Shown here: positions 60,139 to 64,000 of the stretch, piece by piece
How positions within the stretch are numbered: position 1 is the first letter of the stretch
Layout: the number at the start of each line of letters is the position of its first letter
Made by a program: the position numbers and the translations under genes
DNA from: M3007 sp964621185
GTDB lineage: Bacteria; Bacteroidota; Bacteroidia; Chitinophagales; Saprospiraceae
DNA length: 64,000 nucleotides
Assembly (NCBI GenBank): GCA_964621185.1
Contig: CAZULM010000009.1
Span: 90,453 to 154,452, forward strand
Direction: 5' to 3'
Notes under the pieces: model-generated
The model's input: only the letters and a program-made list of their open reading frames with translations
Database searches by the model: none
Told to the model about the DNA's origin: nothing

Positions 60139-61302
60139 TTAAAACTCGCCACCGATGGCAATGCCCACTTCAACCAGTTGGTCGCTCAGGTTCCTCATGG
60201 CATCAATGGCTTCCGTAATGGCGGTTTCGTTGTTCAGTATTGCCTGGTCGAACGGAGAAGGGATGGCGTTCATTTTCAATTCTGCGTTGGCAAAGGCCAG
60301 TACCAGCGCATCCGCTTTTTCGGGCGCCAGGTGTTGTGCTACTGCGGAAAAGCTGGCGCCGGTCACGACACTTCCGTTGCTTCGGATATAGTTGCCAAAA
60401 TACACGTTCTTTATGCCCAACAGGTTCATTTTCAGGTCAGTGACCGTGTTGTCGGAAAAGCAGGAGTGTTCGTGCTCTTGGTCCTGCAAGTCCAACGCCA
60501 CGAACATGCGCTCGCCGCCAACCTCCCCTTTCGCGAATTCTGCCAGGCCTGAAAAGATCAGGCCGATCGATTTTTTGGCTTCGTATGTGTTCAGGAATTC
60601 TTGCCGGTAGTTGCCCGTGGGTGTCCATTGGTCGCGCACCTCGGCTAAGTGTTCGAGCAAAAGGTCTATCACCACCTGCAGGTAAAGCCGGCGGCGGTCC
60701 TGGTTGGCTGCCGTGCCGCCCGGGCCGGTGACGTAATCGGTATATGGCCTTGCGCCAGGGCCGGTATTGCTCAAATCCTGCCCCCAGAGCAGGAACTCTG
60801 CGGCATGGTAGCCCGAGAAAATGGACACTTCGGAGAACAGCTCGTTCAGGCTGATGAGGAGCTGTTTGTTGATATTGGGATATTGCCCTGGGTTGTTGAT
60901 GATGCCCGCATTGGGGTTCCCGGCAACGTAATCGACGAAGGCTTCGTCCATTGGCCAGGCGTTTATCAGGCCTTCCGGGCCGTCAACGCCATCAATGGGG
61001 CCGCCATAGAAACGGAAAGCTTCCGATTGGCCATAAGAAATGCGGGCGTTGAGCCAGGCGTTCTTACAGGCTTGGAAGCCCGCGTCTGTCGGTGCGGCGA
61101 GAAACGCGTCGATGGCGAGCTTAAGGGCGTTGGCGGTGTTGTAGGTGTCTTCGTAATTCGCCAACACGATGTTTGCATATTGTTCGAGCGCTTCTTTTTT
61201 CAACTGCTCCGGATCGACAGCGGCTTTTTTGTCGCAGGCAGGGAAAGCAAAAAGCGTGAGGAGCAACAGGGTGATGGACGAAGTGGTAAAGAATTTTTTC
61301 AT
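60139..61302 (-). CDS. Imelysin-family lipoprotein (IrpA-like, iron-related)
   Basis: From MKKFFTTSSIT at 61302 the protein has 387 aa with a lipobox near 'FAFPACDKK'. The imelysin (M75) signature GxHxxE is present as SGYHAAEFLLWGQ near 165. The two-bundle layout and a late 'ELKMNAIPSPFDQAI' segment fit imelysin/IrpA proteins. Despite the family name, most members are thought to bind iron or act in iron acquisition rather than cleave insulin. It leads the operon with the di-haem oxidoreductase. A -7 TAACTTTG at 61342-61335 gives a leader of about 30 nt. A FUR-type site was not recognised. Confidence 0.88.
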   Translation of the reverse strand: MKKFFTTSSITLLLLTLFAFPACDKKAAVDPEQLKKEALEQYANIVLANYEDTYNTANALKLAIDAFLAAPTDAGFQACKNAWLNARISYGQSEAFRFYGGPIDGVDGPEGLINAWPMDEAFVDYVAGNPNAGIINNPGQYPNINKQLLISLNELFSEVSIFSGYHAAEFLLWGQDLSNTGPGARPYTDYVTGPGGTAANQDRRRLYLQVVIDLLLEHLAEVRDQWTPTGNYRQEFLNTYEAKKSIGLIFSGLAEFAKGEVGGERMFVALDLQDQEHEHSCFSDNTVTDLKMNLLGIKNVYFGNYIRSNGSVVTGASFSAVAQHLAPEKADALVLAFANAELKMNAIPSPFDQAILNNETAITEAIDAMRNLSDQLVEVGIAIGGEF

Positions 61303-61334
61303 GGGCAATGCTGCGGCAATTTTTGTTTAAAAGC

Positions 61335-61342
61335 CAAAGTTA
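61335..61342 (-). promoter_or_regulatory. -7 promoter element of the imelysin operon
   Basis: The minus strand reads TAACTTTG, 32 nt before the ATG. No TTG sits at the -33 position. Confidence 0.4.
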
Positions 61343-61382
61343 GGGCTTTAGATGATGTTTGGGTAGTGAAATTCGCGCATTG

Positions 61383-61670
61383 TTAGTCACTGTCCAATAA
61401 AAACGGAAGCCAGTTCCCTTTGTGAATGGTTTCAAAGGTAGCCTCAGGGTAAGTTTCAAGCCATGCTAAAGGGGCTTTGGCGTTCTTTTGTGCAAATTTG
61501 AACTCATATCCAGCCAATTTGCCTTCAAATTCTTCTACATAATCAAGCTCTGCACCAGATTGTAAGCGCCAAAAAAAACGGTTGGCACGTTTGCCTTGAT
61601 TGTCTAAAAGCTTGGATCGTTCGATAAAAAGGAAGTTTTCCCAGAGCCGTCTCGCATCGTCCCTCAGGGC
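61383..61670 (-). pseudogene. C-terminal fragment of a DUF4143 AAA-type ATPase
   Basis: About 95 residues match the end of DUF4143 ATPases: 'RRLWENFLFIERSKLLD', 'FFWRLQSGAELDYVEEF' and 'LAGYEFKFAQKNAKAPL'. The ATPase core and most of the domain are missing. The fragment begins exactly where a PIN-toxin fragment ends, in another frame, which marks a deletion or recombination junction near 61669. Confidence 0.75.
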
Positions 61671-61734
61671 GGTAATCAGACTTGCTGGCAATGGAAACCA
61701 ACAAGACATTAGTATCTAAAACCACACGCATCAT
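61668..61734 (-). pseudogene. N-terminal fragment of a PIN-domain toxin
   Basis: The first ~23 codons encode MMRVVLDTNVLLVSIASKSD followed by YRP, the typical start of a PIN toxin (first catalytic aspartate D7). The frame then runs into DUF4143 sequence out of frame. The ATGA overlap with the upstream antitoxin-like gene is intact. The toxin must be inactive, as the other three acidic residues are absent. Confidence 0.75.
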
Positions 61735-61955
61735 GGTTTAGCTTCTGTTTCTCTGTGTTCTTTTGCCCAATTTTTCATTGTTTCATTTGACCAGCCTCTA
61801 TCATCCCATAGCTTATCCATTTCCGAAGTAGCTTGCTCGGAGAAGTACTGGGAAAGAATTGCTTTAATATCTTTTACTTGCTCTTCTTTGAGCGGATAGG
61901 AGAAAATTTTTAGCAACTCTATCTGTAAATTTGTTAGACTCTTAACTGACTGCAT
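61731..61955 (-). CDS. Orphan antitoxin-like protein
   Basis: From MQSVKSLTNLQ at 61955 the product has 74 aa. It is a small helical protein ('LQIELLKIFSYPLKEEQVKDI', 'WSNETMKNWAKEHRE') of the kind that precedes a PIN toxin in Bacteroidota, and it overlaps the toxin start by 4 nt (ATGA). The toxin is truncated, so the antitoxin has lost its partner. I recognise the pattern rather than a named family. A longer upstream frame has no coding character. Confidence 0.65.
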   Translation of the reverse strand: MQSVKSLTNLQIELLKIFSYPLKEEQVKDIKAILSQYFSEQATSEMDKLWDDRGWSNETMKNWAKEHRETEAKP

Positions 61956-62132
61956 ATGTCGATTTTTCAGCAAAAATACAGATGTTTTTGCTTTGTACCT
62001 ATTGTTTTTTTCATTTTGCCCCACACTTTTACTATGAGACTTGAATAGGTTTGGTTTCCTACATCCTTTGCTTTGCACATCAAATCCCAAATTTCAGCGT
62101 TTACCCATTTTTGCACTACCTAAACATCTGTC

Positions 62133-62954
62133 ATGTCATTTTCGCCCTTGCGCATCCTTGCCCCACTTGCCCTTTTCCTTTCCTTGCATACCGCCCTCAG
62201 CGCCCAAACCCAAAAGTCCCAACACGTCGTCTCCGGCATCGTCATGGTGAACGACAAAGCGGCGCTGGATGCCAAAGCCCTGATCGCCACCCTGAAAACT
62301 GACTGGAAAGTGAAGGCAGATTCCGTCAATATCTCGGAAAAGACCATCGTGTTCGCCGCCGCTGGCGCCACGGTGATGATCGCACAGCTGAACTATGCTG
62401 CCGACCCGATCGAAATCCGCGCCGCCGCCCAGCTTTCCTGGCTCTGGACTACCGCTTCCGAAGAAGCCCTGCGCCACCAATCGCAGGTGGTCATCTCGGT
62501 GATGGGTCAGGCCAGCAAATCGCTGGAATTGCACCAGCTGTTCAGCAAGGTAGCTGCGGCAATCCTGGAAAGCACCCATTCCAGCGGCGTGTACATGGGC
62601 AGGCAATACCTGTTGGTTTCCAAAGGCTTCTATGTGTCCGCAGCGCACAACATGCTCGACCACCAAACCTTGCCGGTTTATTGCTGGGTGTATTTTGGCA
62701 GGCCCGGCAACGCTGGCGGCTACACGTTCGGGATGTCGGATTTTGGCTTGAAAGAAATGGAGATCGTGGGGTCGAGCCACAGCGAGGCCGAAGTGCACGC
62801 CACCTTGTACGAAGCAGCGAACGCTGTGCTGAAGTACAATTCCCGGCCGATCAGCGGCGAATCGATCATCACCGAGGAAGGCACAAAAATTCTTGTAAAG
62901 GTCAGCTCCGGCGTTTTCCTCGAAGGGCAACAAGTGCTGCAATTGGCGTATTGA
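62133..62954 (+). CDS. DUF4261-domain protein with signal peptide
   Basis: This 273-aa protein has an N-terminal signal peptide ('ILAPLALFLSLHTALSAQ', cleavage near residue 25). The rest matches the DUF4261 pattern: 'SGIVMVNDKAALDAKALIATL' at the start, a middle helix with the 'YVSAAHNM' segment, and the C-terminal block WVYFGRPGNAGGYTFGMSDFGLKEMEI (in two parts, near 188-215). DUF4261 has no known function. Cytosolic versions are more usual, so export is notable here. It is probably its own transcript, followed 120 nt later by the TolC-type gene. Confidence 0.82.
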   Translation: MSFSPLRILAPLALFLSLHTALSAQTQKSQHVVSGIVMVNDKAALDAKALIATLKTDWKVKADSVNISEKTIVFAAAGATVMIAQLNYAADPIEIRAAAQLSWLWTTASEEALRHQSQVVISVMGQASKSLELHQLFSKVAAAILESTHSSGVYMGRQYLLVSKGFYVSAAHNMLDHQTLPVYCWVYFGRPGNAGGYTFGMSDFGLKEMEIVGSSHSEAEVHATLYEAANAVLKYNSRPISGESIITEEGTKILVKVSSGVFLEGQQVLQLAY

Positions 62955-63077
62955 TCTGCCAATTTTTACCTTTTATATAATTTTTTCATGGCTTGAATAC
63001 GGCGTGGCGTAACCTTGTGGCTGCTGAATTGACAGCCTCCACAGGAATAAACCTTTACGCTACAGATGTTTCAAACT

Positions 63078-64000
63078 ATGAAAATTTACCCTCTCCTCTT
63101 CCTTTTCTTCTTTGCCGCCAGCGCCCAAGCGCAGGAAGTGTGGTCGCTTGAACGCTGCATCAAATATGCGCAAGACAACAACATAACCATCAAACAGGCG
63201 CTCGCGAACGTGCGCACGGCGCTAATTTCAGAAAAACAGGCCAAAGCATCGCGCCTGCCGAACCTGGGCGCCAACGTGAACCTGGGCGAACAGTTTGGCC
63301 GTACCATCGACCCGACGACCAACTCCTTCAGCACCCAAGCCACGGCCTTCAACAGCCTGAGCATGAGTGCCGGCGTCAACCTGTTCTCCGGAGGGCTTAT
63401 CAATCACGGCATCAAACAAGCGGGCTGGGACCTCAAGGCCGCCACTGCCGAAGCACAGCGCACGATTAACGACCTGGGCCTGCTCATCGCATCGGCCTAT
63501 CTCAACATCCTGCTGTCGGAGGAACAGTTGGACAATGCCAACAAACGCCTGGCCCAGAGCAGGGTGCAGCTCGACGTTACCCAAAAGCTGATCGACGCGG
63601 GCACCGTGCCGTCTGCCGACAAATTCAACCTCCTGGCCCAAATCGCCCGCGACGAGCAGATGGTGGTGCAAGCCCAAAACACCGTTGACCTGGGCTTCCT
63701 CACCTTGAAACAATACCTGCAATTGGAGCCTGATTACGATCTCGTGATCGAACAGCCCGGCGCGCTGATCCCCGCCGATGCCAACCCGGACGCTGTTACC
63801 CTCCCGCCACTGTACGAAAAGGCCCTCGGCACCCAGCCGGGCATCAGCGCTGTCGATTACCGCCTGAAAAGCGCCGAAGAGTCGGTGTACATAGCCAAAT
63901 CTGGGTATTATCCCACCCTTTCTGCCTTTGCCAACCTCAGCTCCAACTATTCCAGCCGTTTTCTCGATTACCAAAACGGGCGGGTCGTCGGCACCGATCT
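63078..64000 (+). CDS. TolC-family outer-membrane efflux protein (3' end outside window)
   Basis: From MKIYPLLFL at 63078 (an in-frame ATG at 63066 is the alternative) the frame runs to the window end with no stop, giving 307 codons. The signal peptide ends near 'FFAASAQAQ'. The family pattern is clear: VWSLERCIKYAQDNN at the start, then long coiled-coil helices ('NVRTALISEKQAKASRLPNL', 'ATAEAQRTINDLGLLIASAYL'), an internal beta segment (NSLSMSAGVNLFSGG), and the second repeat from ~260 ('LGTQPGISAVDYRLKSAEESV'). TolC proteins form the outer-membrane channel of tripartite efflux or type I secretion. Partner genes, if in an operon, lie beyond the window. Confidence 0.93.
   Translation, partial: MKIYPLLFLFFFAASAQAQEVWSLERCIKYAQDNNITIKQALANVRTALISEKQAKASRLPNLGANVNLGEQFGRTIDPTTNSFSTQATAFNSLSMSAGVNLFSGGLINHGIKQAGWDLKAATAEAQRTINDLGLLIASAYLNILLSEEQLDNANKRLAQSRVQLDVTQKLIDAGTVPSADKFNLLAQIARDEQMVVQAQNTVDLGFLTLKQYLQLEPDYDLVIEQPGALIPADANPDAVTLPPLYEKALGTQPGISAVDYRLKSAEESVYIAKSGYYPTLSAFANLSSNYSSRFLDYQNGRVVGTD

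Noticed and set aside
60139..61302. Insulin-cleaving peptidase activity for the imelysin protein
   Set aside because: The name is historical; the GxHxxE motif and the di-haem partner fit iron-related proteins better.
1..64000. tRNA, rRNA or complete insertion sequence
   Set aside because: I looked in the intergenic gaps for tRNA arm motifs, rRNA and transposase frames and found none; a covariance-model search would be needed to exclude small RNAs.

Overview
This window comes from a Bacteroidota chromosome, most likely a free-living member of the Saprospiria (Saprospiraceae/Haliscomenobacter/Lewinella-like). The evidence is: at least seven secreted proteins ending in a type IX secretion (T9SS) sorting domain; a mutY-ssb-gldE gliding-motility neighbourhood; many TAnnTTTG -7 promoter elements (the Bacteroidota consensus); large TPR-CHAT proteins; DUF6029 and PorT-like outer-membrane proteins; and a transketolase split into two genes. 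The GC content is moderate to high and coding density is high. I see no rRNA, tRNA, CRISPR array, prophage or complete insertion sequence.

Layout. 1-5.7 kb: two tandem paralogous T9SS proteins, the second (1529 aa) with a dockerin-like and a cohesin-like segment. 5.8-10.4 kb: BON-LysM protein, split transketolase, rhodanese lipoprotein and an unrecognised 507-aa helical protein. 10.4-11.3 kb: a 0.9-kb non-coding gap. 11.3-17.4 kb (minus strand): serine hydrolase, RmlA, a MNT nucleotidyltransferase with a broken HEPN partner, a Gfo/Idh oxidoreductase and an acyl-CoA dehydrogenase. 17.6-23.5 kb: a secreted 84-aa-repeat protein and two T9SS metalloproteases (astacin and reprolysin types). 23.5-27.7 kb: TPR-CHAT module 1 (sigma factor, membrane anti-sigma-like protein, exported TPR-CHAT). 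27.8-28.5 kb: intact Phd/VapC toxin-antitoxin with its operator and promoter. 28.5-32.9 kb: Omp28-like lipoprotein, DUF6029 protein, DUF937 protein, HD hydrolase. 33-35.9 kb: mutY-ssb-gldE. 35.9-42.2 kb: an AT-rich adhesin-like T9SS protein and envelope proteins. 42.4-46.2 kb: a propeller histidine kinase and LytTR regulator. 46.3-49.7 kb: LptF/G permease, M28 cyclase-like peptidase, PyrB. 49.8-55 kb: TPR-CHAT module 2. 55.3-58.7 kb: WG-repeat protein and two T9SS proteins. 58.7-61.3 kb: a di-haem oxidoreductase/imelysin pair. 61.4-62 kb: a scarred PIN toxin-antitoxin locus. 62.1-64 kb: DUF4261 protein and the start of a TolC-type efflux protein.

The most interesting system is the pair of TPR-CHAT modules. 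In each, an ECF-like sigma factor and a single-pass anti-sigma-like protein sit beside a caspase-fold (CHAT) protease carrying a signal peptide. This suggests, as inference only, that the exported protease cleaves the periplasmic part of its neighbour and so releases the sigma factor. That logic resembles the TPR-CHAT/Csx30/sigma branch of type III-E CRISPR (Craspase), but here without CRISPR and across the envelope.

A second structured signal is a family of intergenic elements in which ATC/ATCA words recur about every 9-11 nt. There are at least six copies, one pair near-identical over about 100 bp. Other repeated intergenic hairpins and nested inverted repeats suggest a genome rich in small dispersed repeats.
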